Source: Rhizobium sp. Q54 | Lineage (GTDB): Bacteria; Pseudomonadota; Alphaproteobacteria; SMXS01 | Length of the DNA stretch: 12,243 nt | Assembly: GCA_945872035.1 (NCBI GenBank) | Contig: CAMBYA010000036.1 | Location: 1-12,243 of the forward strand | Direction: 5' to 3' | In this document: one piece after another, positions 1 to 7,026 of the stretch | How the letters are laid out: each line of letters opens with the position of its first letter | Position numbering within the stretch: the first letter of the stretch is position 1 | Program-made: the position numbers and the translations under genes | Notes under the pieces: generated by a model | The model's input: the letters and a program-made list of their open reading frames with translations, nothing else | The model's database searches: none | Told to the model about the DNA's origin: nothing

Positions 1-706
1 ACGGATCGCTGCCACCCAGCTCCAGCACGCTCTTCTTCAGGCAGCGGCCGGCCGTCGAGGCGATGGCGCGGCCGGCGGCGTTGGAGCCGGTGAGGGTGAC
101 GGCCCGGACGTGCGGGTTCTCGATCACCGCCTCGACCATGCCGCTGGGGATCAGCAGGGTCTGGAATACGCCGTCCGGCAGGCCGGCCTCGCGCAGCGCT
201 TCTTCCAGCGCCAACGCCGAGCCGGGGACGTTGGAGGCATGCTTCAGCAGCGCCGCGTTGCCGGCCAGCAGGCTGGGGATGGCGAAACGCAGCACCTGCC
301 AGAACGGGAAGTTCCACGGCATCACCGCCAGCACCACGCCCAGCGGGCGGAACGCCACGAACGCCTTGTGCGCCTCGGTCCTGACGATATCGTCGGCCAG
401 ATAGGCCGGGCCGTGCTCGGCGTAGTACTTGCACGCCCAGGCGCATTTCTCGACCTCGGCGCGCGCTTCCCTGATGGGCTTGCCCATCTCGGCGGTCATC
501 AGCCGGGCGTAGCGCTCCTTGTTGGCTTCCAGCACCGTGGCCAGGCGCGGCAGCAGCGCGGCGCGTCCGTCGATCCCCGTGGCCGACCAGCCGGCGAAGG
601 CGCGGCCGGCGTCGTCGACCTTGCGGGCCACCTCGCCGGCGGTGTGCTGCTGGTAGGTGGCGATGACGTCGCCATTGGCCGGATTGATCGCCTGCATCAC
701 GCTCAT
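1..706 (-). CDS. Aldehyde dehydrogenase, succinate-semialdehyde type (partial, N-terminal 235 residues)
   Basis: This is an NAD(P)-dependent aldehyde dehydrogenase, which oxidises an aldehyde to its acid in the cytoplasm. The ATG is at 706, preceded by GAGG about 9 nt upstream, and the frame stays open to the left edge. Visible landmarks are PWNFPFW at 130-136 (Asn132 stabilises the oxyanion), Lys155 in LLKHAS (cofactor binding), TGS at 206-208 in the Rossmann fold, and ELGGSDP at 229-235, where Glu229 is the usual general base. The catalytic cysteine lies beyond the window, so activity cannot be judged. PWNFPFWQVLRFA followed by KHASNVPGSALALEEA is typical of the Sad/GabD1-like succinate-semialdehyde dehydrogenases; that substrate is inferred from family resemblance. 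It starts 19 bp after the methyltransferase stop codon, so it is probably the distal gene of the minus-strand operon. Confidence 0.9.
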   Translation of the reverse strand, partial: MSVMQAINPANGDVIATYQQHTAGEVARKVDDAGRAFAGWSATGIDGRAALLPRLATVLEANKERYARLMTAEMGKPIREARAEVEKCAWACKYYAEHGPAYLADDIVRTEAHKAFVAFRPLGVVLAVMPWNFPFWQVLRFAIPSLLAGNAALLKHASNVPGSALALEEALREAGLPDGVFQTLLIPSGMVEAVIENPHVRAVTLTGSNAAGRAIASTAGRCLKKSVLELGGSDP

Positions 707-725
707 GGCTGGGTCCTCAGAAGGT

Positions 726-1850
726 CTAGTTCTTCACGCGCTCGAGCGGCGTGGTCCACAGATAGATAGTCCGCTCGCGCTTGTATGCACCGCCGGGCGT
801 GACCTTGACAACGGTCTGCTGGCGGATGCCGGGGATGTCGAAATCGTGGCTGACGATGCGCGATCCGGGCTTCATCCGGTCGAACTGGGGCAGCAGCTTG
901 GCGTTCATGGTCGGGCTGAGATAGAGCGTCACCACGTCGGCCTGGCTCAGGTCGGCCTCGAACAGATTGCCTTCGCGGACCTCTATGTTCTTGCCCAGGC
1001 CCAGCGCCTTGATGCGCTGGCGCGACTGCGCGACCAGCTTGGGATTGATCTCGTAGCCGACGGCCTTCGCGCCGTATTTCCGCGCCGCCGCGATGAGGAT
1101 GCGGCCGTCGCCCGAGCCCAGGTCGTAGACGGTCTCGTGCGGCATGACGTGGGCCATCACCAGCATCTCCTCGGCCACGATCTCGGGCGTGGGTACGAAG
1201 TTGATGCCGGCGGTGCCCGGCCGGTCGACCGCCGTCGCGCCGGTGCCGGTCTTCAGCGGCGTGGTGTAGACATAGATCAGGTGCTCGCGGCCGCCCTCCA
1301 CCTCCGGCGCGAAGCGGATCAGCTTTTCGGGCAAATAGTCGCCCAGGCCGTGGTCGTGGCTGACGATCCGCGCACCGGGCTTCAGCTTCTCGAGCTCCGG
1401 CAGCAGCTTGCGGTTGAGTTCGCGGCTCAGCGACATGGTGATGATATCGGCGTCACGCAGGTCGAGGGTGAGGATGTCGCGGCGCACGAAGCTGACCTTG
1501 GCGTCCAGGCCGGCTTCCCGGGCGGCCTTGCGCGACTGCTCGACCAGCTTCGGGTCCAGCTCGAAGCCCTCGGCCTTCACGCCGTAGGTCAGCGCCGCCT
1601 TGATGACGATGCGGCCGTCGCCCGAGCCCAGGTCGTAGAGCACCTCGCGGCGCTTCGGTCTGGCGGCTTCCAGCATGCGCTCGACCACTATCATCGGCGT
1701 CGGCGCATAGGGAATGTCCGGCTGCTTGAAGGTTTCCGCCACCACGGGCTGGTTCTGCTCGCGGTACTCGCGCCAGCCGCTCCAGCCGAAGAAGCCGGCC
1801 GCCGCCAGGGCGAGCACGACGAAGATGCCGCGCGACACCGTGCGGTTCAT
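726..1850 (-). CDS. Membrane-anchored protein with two tandem SAM-dependent methyltransferase domains
   Basis: The 374-residue product carries two copies of a class I (Rossmann) SAM methyltransferase domain, residues 49-199 and 219-369, at an exact offset of 170 residues. Each has the SAM-binding motif I YDLGSGDGRI (72-81 and 242-251), an acidic motif II region (FELDPKLV at 96-103, YEINPKLV at 266-273), LKPGARIVSHD or MKPGSRIVSHD, and an ending TTPL. By hand the copies are about 45% identical without gaps. The motifs resemble the FAM173-type lysine methyltransferases (human ANTKMT and ATPSCKMT) and their bacterial relatives; the target here is unknown. Residues 8-25 form a hydrophobic anchor or uncleaved signal; human FAM173 proteins also have an N-terminal hydrophobic segment. 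GGAG precedes the ATG. It lies 40 bp after the metallohydrolase gene and 19 bp before the aldehyde dehydrogenase gene. Confidence 0.85.
   Translation of the reverse strand: MNRTVSRGIFVVLALAAAGFFGWSGWREYREQNQPVVAETFKQPDIPYAPTPMIVVERMLEAARPKRREVLYDLGSGDGRIVIKAALTYGVKAEGFELDPKLVEQSRKAAREAGLDAKVSFVRRDILTLDLRDADIITMSLSRELNRKLLPELEKLKPGARIVSHDHGLGDYLPEKLIRFAPEVEGGREHLIYVYTTPLKTGTGATAVDRPGTAGINFVPTPEIVAEEMLVMAHVMPHETVYDLGSGDGRILIAAARKYGAKAVGYEINPKLVAQSRQRIKALGLGKNIEVREGNLFEADLSQADVVTLYLSPTMNAKLLPQFDRMKPGSRIVSHDFDIPGIRQQTVVKVTPGGAYKRERTIYLWTTPLERVKN
1098..1129. repeat. 32-bp direct repeat, copy 1 (motif I of methyltransferase domain 2)
   Basis: This 32-bp stretch is identical to 1608-1639, exactly 510 bp (170 codons) away. 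Both encode the SAM-binding motif YDLGSGDGRI. It is the best conserved DNA trace of the internal duplication in the methyltransferase gene. Confidence 0.9.
1608..1639. repeat. 32-bp direct repeat, copy 2 (motif I of methyltransferase domain 1)
   Basis: This is the partner of 1098-1129, in the same reading frame of the same gene. It could be a site for homologous recombination that would delete one methyltransferase domain in frame. Confidence 0.9.
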
Positions 1851-1890
1851 GGCTCCGTTCCCAGATGTGGCGCGCCGGTGTTGACGGTTT

Positions 1891-2787
1891 CTACTCCTCG
1901 ACGTTCAGCCGGTACGCGTCGCCGTCGCGCACCAGCCGCCCGGCGGTCGGGCTGGCGAAATGGGTGCCGATGATCAGGGTCGGCGTATCGGCGTAACGCT
2001 CGAACACCTCGCGGCGGGTCCTGGTCGAGCGGTCCGAATCGTAGTCGACGGCGGCGGCCCAGTCGGGGCGGGCGATCTGGCAGGGATGGTGCATGAAGTC
2101 GCCGGTGATCAGCGCCGTCTCGCCCCTCGACTCGATCAGCACGCTGACATGGCCGGGCGTGTGTCCAACGGTCGGAATCAGCCGGACCGTGTCGGACAGC
2201 ACGTGGTCGGTGCCGACAAGGTCAACGAGTCCGGCCTCGAACACCGGCCGCACGGAGTCGCCGAACACGGTGCCGCTTTCCAGCATGTCCTTGTCGCCGG
2301 CCGGTTTGGCGTCGTCGGCGTCGGCTTCGGCCTTCCAGTAGGCGAACTCGTCGGCGCCCATCAGGTAGCGGGCGTTGGGGAAGGTCGGCACCCATTTGCC
2401 ATCGACCCACATGGTGTTCCAGCCCACATGATCGATGTGGAGATGGGTGCACAGCACCGTGTCGATGCTCTCGCGCGGGAAGCCGGCCGCCGCCAGGTCC
2501 TGCAGGAACGGACCCTGCATGTGGTTCCAGGCGTCGAACGCCCGGTCCTTGTCGTTGCCGACGCAGGTGTCGACCAGGATGCGCCGGCCGCCGGTCTCGA
2601 CCACCAGCGCGTGGATGCTGGCCAGCATCTTCAGGTCGTGGGTGACGAAATGCGGCTGCAGCCACTTGATCGGCTCGATCGCCTCGCGGGTGGCGGCGGG
2701 AATCAGCCCGCGCATGCCGGGCACCCGGTCCAGCTCCGGCACCTTGGTGACGGTGACGTCGCCCACCGTCCATTTCATGAAGTCCAT
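1891..2787 (-). CDS. MBL-fold metallo-hydrolase
   Basis: This 298-residue protein is a member of the metallo-beta-lactamase-fold hydrolases, probably a soluble binuclear zinc enzyme. The metal-binding signature HLHIDH is at 115-120. Further ligands fit His209 or His213 in GHTPGH, Asp230 in ITGD, and His276 in IIGTH. Length and layout suit the branch that includes N-acyl-homoserine lactonases and other lactone or ester hydrolases. The inserted segment at about 150-180 (acidic, KAEADADDAKPAGDKD) is not diagnostic, so the substrate is not assigned. There is no signal peptide. The ATG at 2787 has GGGGAG six bases upstream, a strong ribosome site, and sits 22 bp after the stop codon of the upstream exported-protein gene. 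A lactonase beside an aldehyde dehydrogenase would fit catabolism of a cyclic ester, but that link is inference. Confidence 0.9.
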   Translation of the reverse strand: MDFMKWTVGDVTVTKVPELDRVPGMRGLIPAATREAIEPIKWLQPHFVTHDLKMLASIHALVVETGGRRILVDTCVGNDKDRAFDAWNHMQGPFLQDLAAAGFPRESIDTVLCTHLHIDHVGWNTMWVDGKWVPTFPNARYLMGADEFAYWKAEADADDAKPAGDKDMLESGTVFGDSVRPVFEAGLVDLVGTDHVLSDTVRLIPTVGHTPGHVSVLIESRGETALITGDFMHHPCQIARPDWAAAVDYDSDRSTRTRREVFERYADTPTLIIGTHFASPTAGRLVRDGDAYRLNVEE

Positions 2788-2809
2788 CGTTCTCTCCCCA
2801 CTTCCAATC

Positions 2810-3808
2810 TTATTGCAGCCGCGTCGCCACCGTGCGCTTCATGCGCCGCTCGGGTCCGATGACCGAGACGCGCTCCATGGTCATGCTGTCGGCCCAGCCA
2901 TCGGCAAGGCGCAGGATGGTGGTCTGGTTCTGCTGCACGTCGAAATTCTCCATCGCCTTGATCGGCGCGGCCAGCCTTTCCGGTACGGTCCCGCCGTTCT
3001 GCGCCGCGACCTGCCTGGACGCCAGCGCCAGTCCCTCGCGCACGCTGTCCCGGTCATAGGCGGTGCGCAGCTGGATCACCGCCTGGGCGGTGTCCTGGCG
3101 CACCAGCTTCAGCGTGCCGCTCGTCTTCAGCAGCGTGCCGGTCATGGCCCACGGCTCGTCTTCGCTGAACTGGATCTCGCCGTCGGGCGGCAGGTCGATG
3201 CCGGTGGTGCCGAACAGCGGCCTGATATCCTCCAGCAACGCCTTGTTCGCCTGTTCCTGGGTCATGGTGGCGTAGGTCTTCTCCATGTTGTCGACCATGG
3301 CGATGGCCTGGGGCGGCAGCTTGGCCTGCTTGAAGAAGTAGCGCAGGTTCTCGGTGTTCTTGGCCATCATCTCCTTCAGATCGGCCAGGTTCTCCAGCGA
3401 CGTGGGATTGCCGTTGTGGTCGCACAGATAGACCAGCGTGGTGCGCTCGAACCGTTTGCCGATCTTGTCGGCCACCTCGTCGCTGATGCCGAGCGCCTTC
3501 ATCTGCGGCGAGCGGCTTTCCACCGTTTCGTAGTTCATCGCCATGCGGTAGCCGTCGCTGCGGGTCGACAGCACCCGGAACGACACTTCCGCCACCTGGG
3601 TCGCGGTCACCGTCGGGCCAGGCTCGCCCTCCTTCTGGCGCGACTGGGTCACGTCGATGCGGTAGCGGACGATGGTGGTCGGCGCCGCGCGGAATGCGAT
3701 GTTGATGTCGCCGGGCCGGGTGGTCGGCTGCGCGACGATCGGCTGCGCCGCCGCCGCGCCCGGCAGCAGCAGGAGGACGATCGACAGCAGGGCCAGCCTT
3801 GCGCGCAT
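2810..3808 (-). CDS. Exported protein of unknown function, paralog A
   Basis: I do not recognise this 332-residue family. It begins with a clear Sec signal peptide (MRAR, then a leucine-rich core at 5-16, likely cut after AAA at 19-21), so the mature protein should be periplasmic or exported. Conserved blocks shared with the next gene upstream are VRYR near residue 48, FRVL...DGYR near 77-88, DxxGNP...ENL, GIDLP, and a C-terminal block IKAMENF...TTILR..DGW...MER. The last 50 residues align without gaps to paralog B with 22 identities. Many beta-prone stretches and no catalytic motif are seen; a binding or structural role is possible. Codon use is strongly G/C-ending (3 A/T-ending in the first 65 or so codons). 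It lies 22 bp upstream of the metallohydrolase gene and is probably first in that operon, with its own upstream element at 3834-3871. Confidence 0.8.
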   Translation of the reverse strand: MRARLALLSIVLLLLPGAAAAQPIVAQPTTRPGDINIAFRAAPTTIVRYRIDVTQSRQKEGEPGPTVTATQVAEVSFRVLSTRSDGYRMAMNYETVESRSPQMKALGISDEVADKIGKRFERTTLVYLCDHNGNPTSLENLADLKEMMAKNTENLRYFFKQAKLPPQAIAMVDNMEKTYATMTQEQANKALLEDIRPLFGTTGIDLPPDGEIQFSEDEPWAMTGTLLKTSGTLKLVRQDTAQAVIQLRTAYDRDSVREGLALASRQVAAQNGGTVPERLAAPIKAMENFDVQQNQTTILRLADGWADSMTMERVSVIGPERRMKRTVATRLQ

Positions 3809-3833
3809 GTGCCTGAATCCAGAAAGGTCGCGA

Positions 3834-3871
3834 GCCGAACCCTATCGTGCGCGGGCGACGGTGGATAGACC
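3834..3871 (-). promoter_or_regulatory. Conserved upstream element / putative promoter of paralog A
   Basis: This 38-bp block matches the block at 4902-4939 upstream of paralog B at 25 of 38 positions, with no gap. Two parts are identical: an 11-mer next to the gene (TAGGGTTCGGC, read on the minus strand) and GGTCTAT at the far end. Their spacing suits a promoter, with TAGGGT (3839-3844) as a weak -10 and TATCCA 17 bp further upstream as a -35. The ATG follows 25 nt after the block. A regulator-binding site is an equal alternative. Confidence 0.45.
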
Positions 3872-3875
3872 CGCG

Positions 3876-4868
3876 CTAGTCGAGACGGGTGAAGACTCTC
3901 ATCTGTGACTTGACGACGGGGCCACTCGTCACCTTCCGCTCGGACGTGACCTTGTCCGGCCAGCCATCGCTTCGGCGCAGGGTCGTGGTCACGGAGTCCG
4001 CGATGCTGAAATTCTCCATATTCTCGATTGCCGCGCGGGCCTGCTCGGGAATCTTGCCGCCATGTTGCTTAAGCAGGGAGTCCATCACGATCTGGACGCT
4101 CGCCTTGGCGCTTTCCGGATCGATGCCGCTGCGCAACTCGACGACCACTTGTTGATCGTCCGCCGACGATATCCAGATGCGGTTCTTCATCTTGATGGGT
4201 GGACCGCCGACTGGTGACGGAACTTCCTGCTCGAATTCTGCCTCCTGACCTTCCGGCAGCTCTATTCCGCCCAAGGTGAAAAGCTGTATCTCGCTCGCCA
4301 TGAGGACCTGGGTGGCCTGTGCGGGCGTCAGACCGGCGTAGAGTCGCAGCATGCCATCAACGGTCCGTGACATCACATCGCGCGCCTCGGCTGGCATATT
4401 CGAACCGCCGAGTGCGTCCTTCATGGTGCCAAGCGCCCTGCTGAGTTCGCCGCGCGCCTCGTCGAGGTTCTCGATCTGGAGTGGGTTGCCTGCCTGATCG
4501 GTCCTGTAAACAACTGTCGATCCCTCGCCCAACCTGCTCAGGTTTGCAATGGCGTCATCGCTGACGCCAACCTTCTTCAGGGCCGGATGAGTGCCATTTG
4601 CGGTATCGACGGTCATCGATACCCGGTATCCGTCCGGCAGGGCCTCCAGTACCCGGAACGTAGACTCCGCCGAAAGCGTCGGCCCTGGGCTTGGTGCGCT
4701 GTCCGTCATTGCTTGGGTAGTGTCCGTCCGCTCCAGGCGATACCGCACGGTCTTGCCAGCTTCGGCTAGGAAGGGAACGGAGACGGCGACAGGCTCTTCC
4801 TCGGCGAACGCCGGGTGTGATGAGACTATCAGCAGCGCAAAGGCGAAAAGCGGGCGGTATCGGGTCAT
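3876..4868 (-). CDS. Exported protein of unknown function, paralog B
   Basis: This 330-residue protein is homologous to paralog A immediately downstream. It has a signal peptide (MTRYR, hydrophobic core 7-16, probable cleavage after AFA at 20-22). Shared landmarks are VRYR at 41-44, PGPT, FRVL..LPDGYR, DxAGNPLQIENL, GGIELPEG, MENF at 284-287, DGW at 301-303 and a final TRL. No family, cofactor site or catalytic triad is recognisable. Its codon use is unlike that of its neighbours: about 22 of the first 73 or so codons end in A or T, against 3 of about 65 in paralog A. It may therefore be an older or separately acquired copy rather than a fresh duplicate. The ribosome site is weak (GGAA). A 10-bp direct repeat (TATGACTGTT on the plus strand at 4868-4877 and 4882-4891) spans the start region. 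Paralog A begins 67 bp after its stop codon. Confidence 0.8.
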   Translation of the reverse strand: MTRYRPLFAFALLIVSSHPAFAEEEPVAVSVPFLAEAGKTVRYRLERTDTTQAMTDSAPSPGPTLSAESTFRVLEALPDGYRVSMTVDTANGTHPALKKVGVSDDAIANLSRLGEGSTVVYRTDQAGNPLQIENLDEARGELSRALGTMKDALGGSNMPAEARDVMSRTVDGMLRLYAGLTPAQATQVLMASEIQLFTLGGIELPEGQEAEFEQEVPSPVGGPPIKMKNRIWISSADDQQVVVELRSGIDPESAKASVQIVMDSLLKQHGGKIPEQARAAIENMENFSIADSVTTTLRRSDGWPDKVTSERKVTSGPVVKSQMRVFTRLD

Positions 4869-4901
4869 ATGACTGTTTCCGTATGACTGTTGGCGTATTG
4901 G

Positions 4902-4939
4902 GCCGAACCCTAGCGCCTTGCGGCCCGTCTGAATAGACC
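4902..4939 (-). promoter_or_regulatory. Conserved upstream element / putative promoter of paralog B
   Basis: This is the second copy of the block found at 3834-3871, with the same 11-mer (TAGGGTTCGGC, minus strand) and GGTCTAT at the same spacing, ending 33 nt before the ATG at 4868. TAGGGT (4907-4912) could be the -10 and TATTCA the -35. It lies back to back with the plus-strand promoter at 4958-4985, so this 144-bp gap holds divergent control signals. Confidence 0.45.
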
Positions 4940-4957
4940 GGCGGCATCATCCCTCGA

Positions 4958-4985
4958 TTGAAGGTTCTCCACCGGCCCGTATAGA
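4958..4985 (+). promoter_or_regulatory. Sigma70-like promoter of the CoA ligase operon
   Basis: TTGAAG (4958-4963) and TATAGA (4980-4985) are separated by 16 bp, a good match to the -35 and -10 consensus in GC-rich surroundings. Transcription would start near 4992, leaving about 20 nt of leader that contains GGGG at 5002-5005 as ribosome site. This placement puts the GTG at 4986 upstream of the transcript and supports ATG 5013 as the ligase start. Confidence 0.55.
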
Positions 4986-5012
4986 GTGGGCGCGGGGAAA
5001 CGGGGTAGTAAC

Positions 5013-6578
5013 ATGACCGAACTGGCCGAAGTCCATCTGGGCACCACCGCGGGCGAGATCTCGCGCCGGGCCATCGAGCGCTACGGCGACCGCGAGGCGC
5101 TGGTGTGCGGCGACACGCGGCTGACCTACCGGCAGCTCGGCGCGCGCATCAGCCAGATCATGCAGGCGCTGCAGGCGCGCGGGCTCAAGCGCGGCATGGC
5201 GCTGTGCCAGCTCGGCTCCAACCGGCCCGAGACGCTGATGGTGCGCCTGGCCTGCACCCTGCTGGGCATCCGCTACACGGCGCTGCATCCGCTGGGCGCG
5301 GTCGAGGACCATGCGTTCATCATCGAGGACAGCGAGGCCGACGCGCTGGCCGTCGATCCCTACTATTCGGAGCGCGGCGCGGCGCTCGCCTCGCGCGCCT
5401 CCCGGCTGCAGCACGTGTTCGGCATCGGCGCGACCAATATCGGCGACGATTTGCTGGCCCGCGCCGACAGCTTCGAGCCCCGCAAGCTGTGGGACGAGGC
5501 CGATCCCGCCGGCATCGTCGGCCTGGTCTATACCGGCGGCACCACCGGCCGGCCCAAGGGCGTCATCCACCGCCACCGGGCGACGGTCAACGCCATCCTG
5601 ATGATGCTGGCCGAATGGGAATGGCCGCGCGAGATCCGCACCCTGGTGGTCACGCCGCTGTCGCATGCGGGCGGTTCCATGGTGGCGCCCAGCTTCGTCA
5701 AGGGCGGCACGGTGCATCTGCAGGAAGGCTTCGACCCGGACAAATTCCTCGACTGCGTGGTGCGCGAGAAGATCAGCGTCACCTGGCTGGTGCCGACCAT
5801 GCTCTACCGGCTGCTGGATCACCCGCGCATCCGCGAGCTGGACCTGTCGAGCCTGAAGCTGGTGGTCTACGGCGCCTCGCCCATGTCGCCGACCCGGCTG
5901 AAGGAGGCGCTCGGCATCTTCGGCCCGGTGTTCCTGCAGCTCTACGCCCAGTCCGAGCTGCCGATGACGGTGACCACGCTCAACACCTGGGACCACGACC
6001 CGAACCATCCCGAACGGCTGGCGTCGTGCGGCTTTCCGGTCGCCAACGTGCAGGTGAAGCTGCTCGACGAGAACGATGTCGAGGTGCCGCAGGGCGAGGT
6101 CGGCGAGATCTGCGTGCGCAGCCCGCTCGCCATGGACGGCTACTGGAAGCGCCCCGAGGAGACGGCGGCAACGCTGCGCAGCGGCTGGCTGCACACCGGC
6201 GACATGGCCCGCAAGGACGAGGAGGGCTACCTCTACATCGTCGACCGCAAGAAGGACATGATCATCTCCGGCGGGTTCAACGTGTACCCGAAGGAGGTCG
6301 AGGACGTGCTGACGCATCATCCGGGCGTCGCCCAGGCCGCCGTCATCGGCGTACCGGACGACAAGTGGGGCGAGGCGGTCACCGCCGTCATCGTCCGCAA
6401 GAACGGGTCGACCGTCACCGCCGAGGAACTGATCGCGCTGGTGAAGGAAAAGAAGGGCTCGGTGCAGGCGCCCAAGACGATCGAGTTCGCCGATTCGATC
6501 CCGGTGACCGCCATCGGCAAGCCCGACAAGAAGGTGCTGCGCGCCCGCTTCTGGGGCGAAGGCCGCCAGGTGAACTAG
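5013..6578 (+). CDS. AMP-forming acyl-CoA ligase (class I adenylate-forming enzyme)
   Basis: This 521-residue enzyme should activate a carboxylic acid with ATP to an acyl-adenylate and transfer it to CoA. All core motifs are present: the P-loop TGGTTGRPKG at 174-183, YGASP at 287-291, YAQSE at 311-315 (the ATP-binding A5 region), HTGD at 394-397, DRKKDMIISGGFNVYPKEVE at 411-430 with the domain hinge, and the C-terminal catalytic lysine Lys503 in IGKPDKK. ATG 5013 was chosen because GGGG lies seven bases upstream; an in-frame GTG at 4986 would start before the likely transcript. The substrate cannot be read from sequence: medium- or long-chain, aromatic or steroid side-chain acids are all possible. 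The DUF35 gene starts 9 bp after its stop codon, followed by the thiolase, so the three form a catabolic operon in which this enzyme makes the CoA thioester. Confidence 0.93.
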   Translation: MTELAEVHLGTTAGEISRRAIERYGDREALVCGDTRLTYRQLGARISQIMQALQARGLKRGMALCQLGSNRPETLMVRLACTLLGIRYTALHPLGAVEDHAFIIEDSEADALAVDPYYSERGAALASRASRLQHVFGIGATNIGDDLLARADSFEPRKLWDEADPAGIVGLVYTGGTTGRPKGVIHRHRATVNAILMMLAEWEWPREIRTLVVTPLSHAGGSMVAPSFVKGGTVHLQEGFDPDKFLDCVVREKISVTWLVPTMLYRLLDHPRIRELDLSSLKLVVYGASPMSPTRLKEALGIFGPVFLQLYAQSELPMTVTTLNTWDHDPNHPERLASCGFPVANVQVKLLDENDVEVPQGEVGEICVRSPLAMDGYWKRPEETAATLRSGWLHTGDMARKDEEGYLYIVDRKKDMIISGGFNVYPKEVEDVLTHHPGVAQAAVIGVPDDKWGEAVTAVIVRKNGSTVTAEELIALVKEKKGSVQAPKTIEFADSIPVTAIGKPDKKVLRARFWGEGRQVN

Positions 6579-6587
6579 GAGAATTCC

Positions 6588-7016
6588 ATGTCAGATGCCG
6601 CGCTTGCCAATCCGCCGACCATCGTGCCGTTCCTGAAATTCGGCGCCGACGGCGCGCCCTATCTGGAAGGCCAGCAATGCGCCGACTGCGGCGAGATCTA
6701 CACCACCGAGCGCATGGCCTGCTCGAAGTGCTTCTCGCGCAAGCCGTTCAAGGCGGTGAAACTGCCGACCACCGGCGAGCTCTACACCTTCTCCATCGTC
6801 CACCGGTCCTATCCGGGCATCAAGGTGCCGTTCGTGTCGGCGACCGTCGACCTGGACGCCGCCTGCTCGCTGAAGGGCACTCTTATCGACGTGGAGCCTG
6901 ACCCGAACCATGTGAAGACCGGCATGAAGGTCGAGGTCGTGTTCCGCGAGCTGGAGCACAGGAACAAGGAAGGCCGGACCTACGTGTCCTACTTCTTCCG
7001 TCCCCGTCAGGCCTAG
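6588..7016 (+). CDS. DUF35 Zn-ribbon/OB-fold protein, thiolase partner
   Basis: This small 142-residue protein has the DUF35 architecture: an N-terminal zinc ribbon with Cys31-x2-Cys34 and Cys45-x2-Cys48, then an OB-fold from about residue 60 (TTGELYTFSIVHRSYPG onward) ending in YVSYFFRPRQ. Such proteins bind thiolase-like enzymes; known cases are the ChsH2 DUF35 domain with the aldolase Ltp2 in cholesterol side-chain breakdown and the archaeal thiolase/HMG-CoA-synthase complex, where it helps to pass CoA intermediates. Its place directly before an SCP2-type thiolase supports that role here. The ribosome site AGGAGA overlaps the stop codon of the ligase gene, and the same arrangement recurs at the next junction. 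It probably has no catalytic activity of its own. Confidence 0.92.
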   Translation: MSDAALANPPTIVPFLKFGADGAPYLEGQQCADCGEIYTTERMACSKCFSRKPFKAVKLPTTGELYTFSIVHRSYPGIKVPFVSATVDLDAACSLKGTLIDVEPDPNHVKTGMKVEVVFRELEHRNKEGRTYVSYFFRPRQA

Positions 7017-7026
7017 GAGAACAGCG

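Noticed and set aside
657..1973. Long plus-strand open frame of 438 codons
   Set aside because: It is antisense to the methyltransferase gene, rich in Arg/Gly/His/Gln, and has no domain; such shadows are expected when third positions are mostly G or C.
2435..3868. Plus-strand open frame of 477 codons
   Set aside because: Antisense to exported protein A and part of the metallohydrolase; low-complexity composition, no ribosome site, no motif.
4868..4891. 10-bp direct repeat TATGACTGTT as an operator
   Set aside because: It is a single pair of short repeats 14 bp apart overlapping the start codon of paralog B, with no counterpart at paralog A, so chance or slippage is the simpler explanation.
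4947..6320. Minus-strand open frame of 457 codons
   Set aside because: Antisense to the CoA ligase, with His/Arg/Gln-rich composition typical of shadow frames.
5105..6901. Plus-strand open frame of 598 codons, longer than the true gene
   Set aside because: It is a frame-shifted reading of the CoA ligase and DUF35 genes; the real frames carry all catalytic motifs.
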